Source of the DNA: Lacisediminimonas profundi
GTDB taxonomy: Bacteria > Pseudomonadota > Gammaproteobacteria > Burkholderiales > Burkholderiaceae_D
Direction: 5' to 3'
DNA length: 64,000 bases
NCBI RefSeq assembly: GCF_008831265.1
Contig: NZ_VTTH01000001.1
Span: forward strand, 682,001-746,000
The position numbers and the translations under genes were made by a program. Position 1 is the stretch's first letter. Every line of letters starts with the position of its first letter. Below are positions 9,777-19,050 of the stretch, in pieces. Under the pieces are notes generated by a model. That model saw nothing but the letters and a program-made list of their open reading frames with translations. It did no database searches and was not told the DNA's origin.

Positions 9777-10472
9777 CTATGGACTTCCACGTGCTCGACC
9801 GTCATGCTTGCCTGGCCGGCATCTCAAGGCCTGGTGAACCAGCACCGCAAAGATGAATGCGGCAATGCTTGGAATGGCGAACAGGACTGGATGCGAGCCA
9901 GGTCCGAAGTTCAGTGCGGCCGCCGACAGCAACAGCATCAATACCAGCGGATTCAGTGCCGCCATGAAGCGCGGAAAGCTGGTCGGGTGACTGTGAACCG
10001 CAAGGGCGAACATGCCGGACATTGCCGTCACCCCCAGCAGAAGCATCGCGACCAGGATTGTCGGCGCCCCGGGTCCGCTGAGCAAGCAGCTCGAAAATAT
10101 TTCCGTGCTGCCGGCGGCCACGCAAGCGAGAACGGTCGATGCCGTTTGTGCATGTGCCGCCGTTGCCGCGAAGCTTGTTGCGACCGCCGTCGCCACATAG
10201 GGTGCAGCAAGCGGCGAGGCGCGCAGGCCGCAGGCAACAGCGACCGCGCCACCAAGCATGTAGATGGGAATCGCACAGATGCCGAGCCAGTAGCCGGTCG
10301 TCAATATGAAGGCGGGTATGGCGGCCAGGAACGTGACGCTAGGGTTGTTGCTGTATCCGTATAGCAGCAGGCAGATGTCGGCCACGATACCCAGGGCGGC
10401 GGCGAAGATGGTCACGGCGGCAATGCGCCTGATCGTGCGTTGACTCATGTAAAAGCGCTGTTTCGCCATCAT
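9777..10472 (-). CDS. Polytopic membrane protein of the acyltransferase/ThiF operon
   Basis: A 231-residue hydrophobic protein with about six to seven predicted membrane spans (near residues 14-39, 46-64, 66-82, 90-118, 135-158, 166-188, 193-216) and a basic tail. I do not recognise a family. It is the last gene of a tight operon, six bases after the methyltransferase, with AAGGA before its double ATG. It could be an exporter, an immunity protein or a membrane enzyme for the product of the upstream genes; nothing in the sequence decides. Confidence 0.75.
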   Translation of the reverse strand: MMAKQRFYMSQRTIRRIAAVTIFAAALGIVADICLLLYGYSNNPSVTFLAAIPAFILTTGYWLGICAIPIYMLGGAVAVACGLRASPLAAPYVATAVATSFAATAAHAQTASTVLACVAAGSTEIFSSCLLSGPGAPTILVAMLLLGVTAMSGMFALAVHSHPTSFPRFMAALNPLVLMLLLSAAALNFGPGSHPVLFAIPSIAAFIFAVLVHQALRCRPGKHDGRARGSP

Positions 10473-10478
10473 TCGTCA

Positions 10479-11135
10479 TCATTCCTTCCGGGCCAACAGG
10501 TAGCAGCAGTTGCCGGATACACTTTCATAATCAATCGCAAACCCAGCCATGGCCAGGCGAAGCCGGATATCGTCCCTGTGGAATGGTGTCACGAGAATTC
10601 CTTTACGAATTCCCCACTGATTTATCCGGTCGGCAATTGCCCTTGATATCCGGCGGCCGGTCGGGAACAGCAAGGCGTTTGCCGCCAGCGATCCACCGGG
10701 CTTGAGCACCCGGTGAGCCTCTGCCAGGCAGCGGTCGACATCGGACAAGCAATGAATTGCATTGGCAATGCTGATGGTGTCGAATGTCGCGTCAGGAAAC
10801 TGCAGCCTGCCGGCATCGCCTCGCAGGAAGCGCCATTCAGGTAGCTTGGCAAAGCGCTGCACTGCGCCGGCCAGCATCGATTCGGCGTAGTCAATGCCGA
10901 TCCCACTTGCCTGCGGCATGCGATGGAGGCGGCGCCAGTGCAACTGCAGCATCAGCAAGGTGCCGCTACCGCATGCCAGTTCCAGGTGTTCTTTCCCGAT
11001 ATTCGACGCAAAGAATCGCACCATGCGATTGAGGCCAGTCCGATAGGAAAAGGTGAGGATGAAAAAGCCGCGCAGGTCATACCACCAGGGCTCGGATCGG
11101 TAGGCGATCGCAATTTCTTCCGGGGACTTGGTCAT
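10479..11135 (-). CDS. SAM-dependent methyltransferase, class I
   Basis: A 218-residue protein with a Rossmann-type SAM site. Motif I is LELACGSGT (residues 51-59), the acidic ribose contact is in IGIDYAESML, and the Methyltransf_11-type core follows (RGDAGRLQFPDATFD, then HRVLKPGGSL). Its ATG overlaps the stop of the ThiF-like gene by four bases (ATGA), so the two are translationally coupled. The substrate is unknown. The context suggests a small molecule built by the acyltransferase and adenylyltransferase encoded before it. Confidence 0.82.
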   Translation of the reverse strand: MTKSPEEIAIAYRSEPWWYDLRGFFILTFSYRTGLNRMVRFFASNIGKEHLELACGSGTLLMLQLHWRRLHRMPQASGIGIDYAESMLAGAVQRFAKLPEWRFLRGDAGRLQFPDATFDTISIANAIHCLSDVDRCLAEAHRVLKPGGSLAANALLFPTGRRISRAIADRINQWGIRKGILVTPFHRDDIRLRLAMAGFAIDYESVSGNCCYLLARKE

Positions 11136-12052
11136 GGATTGGCCTCTTCGACTGATTTCGACGAGAAGCGCCTGTGCAGGATCGCGATTTTCAGGCGCTG
11201 CAAGGGATTGGCATTACCCCACGGCAGCCAACTCCGCACCATGCGGAGCCGGTAGGCATCAAAGTGAACGCCGTGCGGTGCGCAGCGGATTTTGCCGCGG
11301 CCCAGAAGTATCTTCAGCGCCTGGCTGGCCGCGACACCGGCGCAAAGGTAGCAGGCCATTGGCGTGGACGGCCCGGCTCCACGCTGGAAGTCCACGCGAG
11401 AGGGATCGACCAGGTAATTGATCCGCAGGGTCGGCGCAAATCCGACCAGGAAACGCACGGCCCGCTCCGCATCGCTGCACCGGGCCCAGCGGAAGTATTC
11501 TTCAAAGCTCATCTTTCCGGGCATGAACGACAGGCACGAGACGCCCATGCCCAGCGGCGCAGCGGTCACTGCCGGTACCCCCAACCGACTGCAGGCAGCA
11601 AAAGTCGCTGAGCGAATGTCGAAGGCGAAATAGTCGAGCCCGTCAACGTACAAATCTGCACCAGCCAGGAATTGGTCGAGATTTGCCGGCGTCAGGCCGC
11701 CGGCAAAGACCTCTATCCGGGCATCGGGATTCACGTCTTTCGCCATTTGCGCCATGACCTCGACCTTGGCCGCACCCAGGGTCGACATCGCCGCGCCGGC
11801 CTGGCGGTTGAAGTTGGGCATTTCAAAATGATCGAGGTCGGCAATCCGGAAGCGGCCTATGCCCAGCCGGGCCAGTGCAAGCAGATGGTGGCCACCTACG
11901 CCTCCCATGCCGCCCAGGGCGACAGTCTTGCCGCGCAAGGCATGCTGTTCCTCTTGCGTCACCCAGCCGAGGTTGCGGGCAAATGCCTGGTCATAATCGA
12001 AGGTGGGGGCGCTCAACTCAATGCTCCCCGGAATGCGCCAAGTTATTCTCAT
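11132..12052 (-). CDS. E1/ThiF-like adenylyltransferase
   Basis: A protein of up to 306 residues with the E1/ThiF/MoeB fold. The nucleotide loop GGMGGVGG is at 47-54, the D-x-D...N-x-N-R-Q motif at 72-84 (ADLDHFEMPNFNRQ), Lys96 and the metal-binding aspartate region LYVDGLDYFAFDIR at 135-147. Such enzymes adenylate a C-terminal carboxylate, usually of a ubiquitin-like or sulfur-carrier protein. I see no zinc CxxC pairs and no obvious ThiS/MoaD partner. The start is unsettled: ATG 12052 has no ribosome site and overlaps the previous gene by 35 bases, while TTG 12016 has GGGGAG seven bases before it and starts just after that gene's stop. Confidence 0.85.
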   Translation of the reverse strand: MRITWRIPGSIELSAPTFDYDQAFARNLGWVTQEEQHALRGKTVALGGMGGVGGHHLLALARLGIGRFRIADLDHFEMPNFNRQAGAAMSTLGAAKVEVMAQMAKDVNPDARIEVFAGGLTPANLDQFLAGADLYVDGLDYFAFDIRSATFAACSRLGVPAVTAAPLGMGVSCLSFMPGKMSFEEYFRWARCSDAERAVRFLVGFAPTLRINYLVDPSRVDFQRGAGPSTPMACYLCAGVAASQALKILLGRGKIRCAPHGVHFDAYRLRMVRSWLPWGNANPLQRLKIAILHRRFSSKSVEEANP

Positions 12053-12920
12053 CGAGGTGCGCGGTCGTGCAGTCTTGTGCTACAGGAGGCTGGCTTGCGC
12101 TTGCCAGGGCCTGGCGCAAGCCCTGGCGGATTTCTTCCAGGCGGGGGCGGGGCACGAAATACCGTGACAGGAATTTCCAGGCAATCGTCGTCATGTCATC
12201 GCTATCCGGATTGGTGGCATGGGCCAGGTCCTGGCACCTGACGGACAACAGGACGGATGCGGTATTGACCCGCTCACACCTGCGCTCGGGACCGTTACGC
12301 TTCCATCCGAGGCCGGTCCAGACCAGCGCATGGCGGGGGGTGACCTCCATGACCAGTTGCGGCTTCCAGGCGTGGAGCGGATCGATATCCGCAATCAACA
12401 CGGGCCGGGGGTCCAGGAATTCCTGGCACAGCATGGCCAGGAAATTGAGCATGACGGCCTGTACCTTTCGGCTTGCACCGGATGCCAGGTCTGGTTCGAT
12501 CGCGAATCGGCCCAACTCGATGATCGATGCTCCGCGAGCACGCAATGCCTCCAGCTCGGCGCCGTAACTGCGATCGGCAAGCACGCCCGCCCTGGTTTCG
12601 AGCCGGATGCTGTAGGTGCCGAGCAAATAGTCGTTACGGTGGAACAGGAAGGTCAGCAACTCGGGCTGCGGCGCTTCGCCTCTGATGTCGTGCTGCATGA
12701 AAGCGGTGTCATAGCCAAGCTTTTCATAAGCAAACTTGGTCAGGTATGCGGCCTTCCTGCGGCTTGCCGTGTCAGTCGCAAACGAAACCCGGACAGTCCC
12801 GTCGGACCGGGGACTGTTGCCATTAACCGGGATTTCCTGGATTGGCCGCACGGCGAAATCAAGAGCGCCAGTCCAGTCAAATATTGCAGGATTCCATGCA
12901 GGGAAAATCGCCGTATTCAT
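12018..12920 (-). CDS. N-acyl amino acid synthase (FeeM)-like acyltransferase
   Basis: A 300-residue protein resembling the FeeM/exosortase-associated acyltransferase group, which shares the GNAT-like fold of acyl-homoserine-lactone synthases. Visible support is the LTFLFHRNDYLLGTYSIRLET block, the IIELGRFAIEP strand (about 133-143, compare E-x-x-RF of AHL synthases) and the preceding Arg-rich start of the domain (about 53-72). FeeM enzymes move an acyl chain from acyl-ACP to an amino acid. It is the first gene of a four-gene operon. GGAG lies six bases before the ATG. Family assignment is by recall; a divergent GNAT is the alternative. Confidence 0.65.
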   Translation of the reverse strand: MNTAIFPAWNPAIFDWTGALDFAVRPIQEIPVNGNSPRSDGTVRVSFATDTASRRKAAYLTKFAYEKLGYDTAFMQHDIRGEAPQPELLTFLFHRNDYLLGTYSIRLETRAGVLADRSYGAELEALRARGASIIELGRFAIEPDLASGASRKVQAVMLNFLAMLCQEFLDPRPVLIADIDPLHAWKPQLVMEVTPRHALVWTGLGWKRNGPERRCERVNTASVLLSVRCQDLAHATNPDSDDMTTIAWKFLSRYFVPRPRLEEIRQGLRQALASASQPPVAQDCTTAHLDENNLAHSGEH

Positions 12921-12960
12921 TCATTTCTCCAAGGCCCTATTGAAAGCCTTGCGCGGCAAC

Positions 12961-12978
12961 ACTGATCGGCCAATCAGT
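12961..12978. promoter_or_regulatory. Lux-box-like palindromic operator
   Basis: An 18-bp near-perfect palindrome, ACTGATCGGCCAATCAGT, broken only at two opposed central positions. It fits the CTG-N10-CAG core of LuxR-type binding sites. It is centred about 49 bases before the start codon of the FeeM-like gene, with a candidate -10 (TTCAAT, 12944-12939 on the minus strand) downstream, so it would overlap the -35 region. No luxR gene is in the window. Confidence 0.5.
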
Positions 12979-13140
12979 TGCCTGCAAGCCCACTGTTGCT
13001 CCTGGCGCCGGGTTCGCAGCACCGGGCGATGCGGACCGGTGCTGCGCTACGGCAGGAGCGCCCATAGGCGTACTAAGTGACCGTTTAGCGAGCGGTGTTC
13101 AATCAATTAGAAATGTTATTGTTATGGCATGCCCGGCGCT

Positions 13141-13186
13141 GGAGCGCGCCGATCGCCGGCGCCGGAGCGCGCCGATCGCCGGCGCC
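13141..13186. repeat. 23-bp tandem duplication
   Basis: Two identical adjacent 23-bp units beginning GGAGCGCGCC and ending CCGGCGCC, followed by GGCCAG. The units are themselves rich in inverted symmetry (GGCGCC, CGATCG). They lie in the 345-bp gap between recJ and the FeeM-like operon. The remainder of that gap (12979-13140, 13187-13265) holds no gene I can support. Confidence 0.85.
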
Positions 13187-13265
13187 GGCCAGTCAAGGGC
13201 TGGTGCCAGCCATTGCGGCTGGCAGAACCGGGTGTGGGGGACGATCAGGCTGGAGCGGTAGCAGA

Positions 13266-14969
13266 CTAGACAGCTTCCGCGTGCTCCACCATCAACTGCA
13301 CCGTCGTATTGCCGTTGTACTCGTTCGCATCCAGCCGGAACGCCACGCGCGCCCGGCCTGGCAGGGCGTCAACATGGTTGAACCAGATCGCATCCAGCCG
13401 CCGGCCGTTCTTTTGCAGCACCAGCTTCAGGTGCCTGTCCTTCAGCACCCGCTGGTTCAGCACCTGGAATTCGTCGCAGAACAGCGGCGCGGCGAAGCCC
13501 TGGCCCCAAACCTGGGTTTCCAGCAGGCTGATGAATTGGGTCGTGTAGCAAGCGTCTTCCAGCGGGCCGTCGGTTTCGACGGTGCGTTCCAGTTGCGCCG
13601 AAGTCAGCCATTCGCTGCCGACGTCCTCGAAGGCCTGGCTGAAGCCTTCGAACGATTCGGCCCGGATGGTCAGGCCGGCAGCCATCGCATGGCCGCCGAA
13701 ACGCAGGATCATGTCGGGGGCCCGCTTGGACACCAGGTCCAGCGCATCGCGCAAATGAAAGCCGCCGATCGAGCGGCCCGACCCCTTGATCAGGCCATCG
13801 CCACCGGGCGCGAAGGTGATCGTGGGCCGGTAGAACTTGTCCTTCAGGCGCGAGGCGACGATGCCGATCACGCCCTGGTGCCAGCTGGCGTCGAACATGC
13901 AGATGGTATGGCGGGATTGCGGCGAGACGCTGTCCAGCGCGAGCAGGGCGGCGTCCTGCATGTCGGATTCGATTGCGCGCCGCTCGCGATTGATGGCGTC
14001 GAGCTGCTGCGCGATGGCGAAGGCCTGGTCAGGGTCGTCGGTGAGCAGGCAGGTGATGCCGAGCGACATGTCGGCCAGCCGTCCGGCCGCGTTCAGGCGC
14101 GGACCGACCGCGAAGCCGAGGTCGAAGGGGGTGGCGCGCATCGGCTCGCGGCCGGCGACCCGGAACAGCGCGGACAGGCCGGCATGCATGCGGCCGGCGC
14201 GAATCCGCTTCAGTCCTTGAGCGACCAGCACCCGGTTGTTGGCGTCCAGCCGCACCACGTCCGCTACCGTGCCCAGCGCGACCAGGTCGAGCAGGGCATC
14301 CAGCCGCGGCTGGTTCTCGGCCGTGTAGACGCCGCGGCGGCGCAGTTCCGCCCGTAGCGCCAGCAGCACGTAGAACATCACGCCAACGCCCGCCAGGTTC
14401 TTGCTCGGGAAGCCGCAGTCGGGCTGGTTGGGGTTGACGATCACGCGCGCGCGCGGCAGGCGCTCGGCCGGCAGGTGATGGTCGGTGACCACGACTTCGA
14501 TGCCGCGCCGGTTCGCTTCGTCCACGCCTTCAATACTGGCAATGCCGTTGTCGACCGTGACGATGATGTCGGGTGCGCACTGCGTGGCAGTGAGTTCGAC
14601 GATTTCCGGCGTCAGGCCATAGCCGTATTCGAAGCGGTTGGGCACGATGTAATCGACGTTCGCACCCATCATGCGCAGGCCGCGCAGCGCCACCGCGCAG
14701 GCGGTGGCGCCATCGCAGTCATAGTCGGCGACCACGGTCATTTTCTTGCCGGCGGCGATCGAATCGGCCAGGAAGACAGCGGCGGCTTCGGTATGCAGCA
14801 TGCCGGACGGCGGCGCCAGCGACTTCAGTTCGCTGGCCAGTTCGGCCGGATTGGTCAAGCCGCGGGCGGCGAATATGCGCGCCAGCACCGGGTGGATGCC
14901 GCTTTGCCGCAGCATCTCGGCGTTGCGAATTGAATAAGGACGGGTGGCGATATGGGTCATCAGTGGCAT
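13266..14969 (-). CDS. recJ: Single-stranded-DNA-specific exonuclease RecJ
   Basis: A 567-residue DHH-family 5'-3' exonuclease. It shows the metal-binding VVADYDCDGATA (about 79-90) and VVTDHHLPAE motifs, a middle DHHA1 region with GGHAMAAG, and the C-terminal OB-fold. The length fits RecJ (about 570). It works in mismatch repair and RecF-pathway recombination. In E. coli recJ is followed directly by prfB-lysS; here the FeeM-like operon separates them on the same strand. Confidence 0.96.
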   Translation of the reverse strand: MPLMTHIATRPYSIRNAEMLRQSGIHPVLARIFAARGLTNPAELASELKSLAPPSGMLHTEAAAVFLADSIAAGKKMTVVADYDCDGATACAVALRGLRMMGANVDYIVPNRFEYGYGLTPEIVELTATQCAPDIIVTVDNGIASIEGVDEANRRGIEVVVTDHHLPAERLPRARVIVNPNQPDCGFPSKNLAGVGVMFYVLLALRAELRRRGVYTAENQPRLDALLDLVALGTVADVVRLDANNRVLVAQGLKRIRAGRMHAGLSALFRVAGREPMRATPFDLGFAVGPRLNAAGRLADMSLGITCLLTDDPDQAFAIAQQLDAINRERRAIESDMQDAALLALDSVSPQSRHTICMFDASWHQGVIGIVASRLKDKFYRPTITFAPGGDGLIKGSGRSIGGFHLRDALDLVSKRAPDMILRFGGHAMAAGLTIRAESFEGFSQAFEDVGSEWLTSAQLERTVETDGPLEDACYTTQFISLLETQVWGQGFAAPLFCDEFQVLNQRVLKDRHLKLVLQKNGRRLDAIWFNHVDALPGRARVAFRLDANEYNGNTTVQLMVEHAEAV

Positions 14970-15005
14970 TTTACCCGCGCCCCGGCCCCGACCAACCGGC
15001 TGAAG

Positions 15006-15698
15006 CTATCGCGTCGCGTACTGCGCCGCCCCGAAAAGTATGTCCTTGGCCTTGCTGTCATGCAGCGGCTTGCGGCGGTCGGCCAGCACCTGTACGGCCC
15101 GCACGACAGCCGGACGCGCGGCAATCTCGTCGAACCAGCGCTTCGCATTCGGAAAATCGGCCCAGTCGATACCCTGGTTCTGCCATGAGCGCAGCCACGG
15201 GAAAGTGGCGATGTCGGCAATCGTGTACTCGTTGCCGGCCAGGTACGCGGTCTTGCCCAGTTGCTTGTCGATCACGCCATACAAGCGCTTCGCTTCATTC
15301 GTGTAGCGGTTGTAGGCGTACTCGATCTTCTCCGGCGCGTAGATGCGGAAATGATGCGCCTGCCCCAGCATCGGTCCGACGCCGCCCATCTGGAACATCA
15401 GCCACTGCAAGGTATTGTATTTCTCGCGGTCGGTGTTGCCGAGGAAGCGCCCGGTCTTGCCGGCCAGGTAGAGCAGGATCGCGCCGGATTCAAACAATGA
15501 AATCGGCTGGCCGTCCGGACCGTCCGAGTCGACCATGGCCGGGATCTTGTTGTTGGGCGAGATCGCCAGGAATTCCGGCTTGAACTGGTCACCGGCCCCG
15601 ATGTCGACGGCGTGTACCCGCCACGGCAGGCCGCATTCCTCCAGCATGATGTGGACCTTGTGACCGTTCGGTGTGGGCCAGGAATAGACATCGATCAT
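15006..15698 (-). CDS. Nu-class-like glutathione S-transferase (YfcG/YghU type)
   Basis: A 230-residue protein with the N-terminal thioredoxin fold carrying TPNGHKVHIMLEE, the nu-class signature, and the glutathione-binding FESGAILLYLA turn. The C-terminal helical domain includes YTIADIATFPWL. Nu-class enzymes have disulfide reductase activity with glutathione. The start at 15698 has GGAGATTTGC before it; a longer open frame continues upstream but has no support. It follows the acyl-CoA dehydrogenase gene on the same strand by 145 bases. Confidence 0.88.
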   Translation of the reverse strand: MIDVYSWPTPNGHKVHIMLEECGLPWRVHAVDIGAGDQFKPEFLAISPNNKIPAMVDSDGPDGQPISLFESGAILLYLAGKTGRFLGNTDREKYNTLQWLMFQMGGVGPMLGQAHHFRIYAPEKIEYAYNRYTNEAKRLYGVIDKQLGKTAYLAGNEYTIADIATFPWLRSWQNQGIDWADFPNAKRWFDEIAARPAVVRAVQVLADRRKPLHDSKAKDILFGAAQYATR

Positions 15699-15843
15699 TG
15701 CAAATCTCCGCGATGGATTGTGGGCAAGGAATGAAGCGTACGCGAATTTTTGCTGCGCTGCAGGAGGCGGATGGGACGCGATGCTGCCGCCACGTCGGGC
15801 GGCAGCATGCGGGGGTGGGGCAGGAGCAGAGTCAGGGGCCTGG

Positions 15844-17106
<1,263 letters not shown>

Positions 17107-17146
17107 GCTATCTCCTGATGTGTCCTTGTTTGATCTGGTCCGGCAT

Positions 17147-18217
17147 TCAGTCGGTCAGCTTGCGGCCGCAGGCATAGCTCCAGCCCATTTCCGCCATCGG
17201 CCGCGCCGCGCTTCCGGCGCGCAGCGCCTGCTCGCTCGCGGCGGTGCCGTCGGTGTAGCGTTTCATGATGCCTTGCAGGATGCCGCCCATGCGGAACATG
17301 TTGTAGGCAAGATAGAAGTTGAAATCTTCCATGCGCACGGCGCGGCCGGTGCGCTCGCTGTACTTGGCGATGTACTCCTGCTCGCTCGGTATGCCCAGCG
17401 CCGGCAGGTCGAGTCCGCCGATGCCGCGGAACTGGCCGGGGGCGATGTGCCAGCTCATGCAGTGATAGGAAAAATCTGCCAGCGGATGGCCCAGCGTCGA
17501 CAGTTCCCAGTCCAGCACCGCCAGGATGCGCGGCTCGGTCGGATGGAAGATCATGTTGTCGAGCCGGTAGTCGCCGTGCACGATGGTGGTCTCGTCGCCG
17601 GGCGGAATGTTCTTCGGCAGCCATTCGATCAAGTTGTCCATCGCCTCGATCTTCTCGGTTTCGGAGGCGCGGTACTGCCTGGTCCAGCGGTCGATCTGGC
17701 GCGCAAAGTAATTGCCGGGCTTGCCATAGTCGGACAGGCCGATTGCGTTGTAGTCGATGGTGTGAAGCAGGGAAATGACGCGGTTCATCTCGTCGTAATG
17801 CGCCGCGCGTTCTTCCCTGCTCATGCCGGGAAGCGACTGGTCCCACAGGACCCGGCCGGCGACGAATTCCATCACGTAAAAGGCGCGGCCGATCACGGAT
17901 TCGTCGGTGCACAGCGCGTGCTGGCGGGGCGCGGGAAAGCCGGCTTTGTTCAGTGCGTCCATCACGCGGAATTCGCGCTCGATCGCGTGGGCGGAGGGCA
18001 GCAGCTTGGCCGCCGGCGCTGGCTTGCTGCGCATGACATAGGTCTTGCCACCGGCGGTGAGCTTGAAGGTGGGATTGGACTGGCCGCCCTTGAATTGCTC
18101 GACGGCGAGCGCGCCGGAGAAGCCTTCGACATGCTGCTTCAGGTAGTCTTCGAGAACCCTGGCGTCGAACTGATAGCGTTCCGAAACGGGCTTGGTACCC
18201 ATGAACTCTTCAAACAT
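17147..18217 (-). CDS. APH-like phosphotransferase (ACAD10/11 kinase-domain type)
   Basis: A 356-residue protein kinase-like phosphotransferase. The Brenner motif [15 protein letters not shown] holds the catalytic aspartate, and [21 protein letters not shown] the Mg-binding aspartate. The family resembles the N-terminal kinase domain of ACAD10/11, which phosphorylates the hydroxyl of 4-hydroxyacyl-CoA before dehydration. It sits 40 bases before the matching dehydrogenase, so a hydroxyacyl-CoA role is more likely than antibiotic resistance. AGGAGACAG precedes the ATG. Confidence 0.88.
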   Translation of the reverse strand: MFEEFMGTKPVSERYQFDARVLEDYLKQHVEGFSGALAVEQFKGGQSNPTFKLTAGGKTYVMRSKPAPAAKLLPSAHAIEREFRVMDALNKAGFPAPRQHALCTDESVIGRAFYVMEFVAGRVLWDQSLPGMSREERAAHYDEMNRVISLLHTIDYNAIGLSDYGKPGNYFARQIDRWTRQYRASETEKIEAMDNLIEWLPKNIPPGDETTIVHGDYRLDNMIFHPTEPRILAVLDWELSTLGHPLADFSYHCMSWHIAPGQFRGIGGLDLPALGIPSEQEYIAKYSERTGRAVRMEDFNFYLAYNMFRMGGILQGIMKRYTDGTAASEQALRAGSAARPMAEMGWSYACGRKLTD

Positions 18218-18336
18218 TGTCGTCTGTCTCCTTGTCAGGCCTGGATCGGCCTGCTGGTTCTCTGTTTTCGCCTGATTCTACACGACGAAATGTACGGTCG
18301 TGCTATTTTTGCGCCCGGCCAGGCTGGCCGGCCAGC

Positions 18337-19050
18337 TCATGGCTGGCGTGATTTCCGGTATTGGGCGAGATAGGTCTCCATCGTCGTGCTGCGGTGGTCG
18401 TCCTGCAATGCGGACAGCGGCGAATAGTTGGAAATGCGCACGATCCAGTCATCGGCATCTTCGCCGACGTCCATCACGTTGATGCAGCCGGCGGTTTGGG
18501 CCAGGCTGCCGAGGAACAGCCGTTGTCCGGTCAGCGCGTAGGACATGATGGCGCGATTGACGCCGCCATGCATCACCATCAGCACCGTGTCCCAACCGGG
18601 GTCGGCACGCAGGCGGTCGATTTCGGGATGGACGCGGTCCAGCAGTTCGCCGATGGTTTCGCCGCCGAGGAATTGCTTGTGCTCTGGCACCAGTCCTTCG
18701 AATGCGCCGGTGAATGCGTCCTTCAGGTCGGCATCGGCAATGTCCGACAGCTTGCCGCCGCGGATTTCCTGCATTTGCGGCCATGCTTCGATCTCGATCA
18801 GCTGGCCGGTTTCCTGTAGCACGCCGGCCGCGGTTTCCACAGTGCGCGGCAGGCCGGACACGATCACCCGATCGAATTGCACGCCGGCATCCGCGAACAC
18901 GCGTCCCGCGGCGCTCGCCTGTTCGCGTCCCAGTGCATCCAGCGGCACATCTTCGGGAGAGAATGGCCTGCCCTTGTCGTCAAAGTAGCAGACGCTGCCA
19001 TGCCGCATCAGGTAGATGCGGCGCCGATTGTTCTCTGTCTTCTCGGTCAT
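18337..19050 (-). CDS. Histidine phosphatase family protein
   Basis: A 237-residue protein of the phosphoglycerate-mutase-like superfamily. The catalytic RHG is at 16-18 (YLMRHGSV), the second arginine in SGLPRTVETA, and the C-terminal catalytic histidine in MVMHGGVNRAIM. Its ATG overlaps the stop of the enoyl-CoA hydratase gene by four bases (ATGA), so it belongs to the same operon. It may act on a phosphorylated intermediate of the neighbouring kinase. Start 19050 is chosen because of this overlap. Confidence 0.88.
   Translation of the reverse strand: MTEKTENNRRRIYLMRHGSVCYFDDKGRPFSPEDVPLDALGREQASAAGRVFADAGVQFDRVIVSGLPRTVETAAGVLQETGQLIEIEAWPQMQEIRGGKLSDIADADLKDAFTGAFEGLVPEHKQFLGGETIGELLDRVHPEIDRLRADPGWDTVLMVMHGGVNRAIMSYALTGQRLFLGSLAQTAGCINVMDVGEDADDWIVRISNYSPLSALQDDHRSTTMETYLAQYRKSRQP

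Noticed and set aside
17147-18217. Aminoglycoside resistance kinase
   Set aside because: The HGDxxxxN motif is shared, but the neighbouring acyl-CoA dehydrogenase and the sequence type point to the ACAD10/11-like branch.
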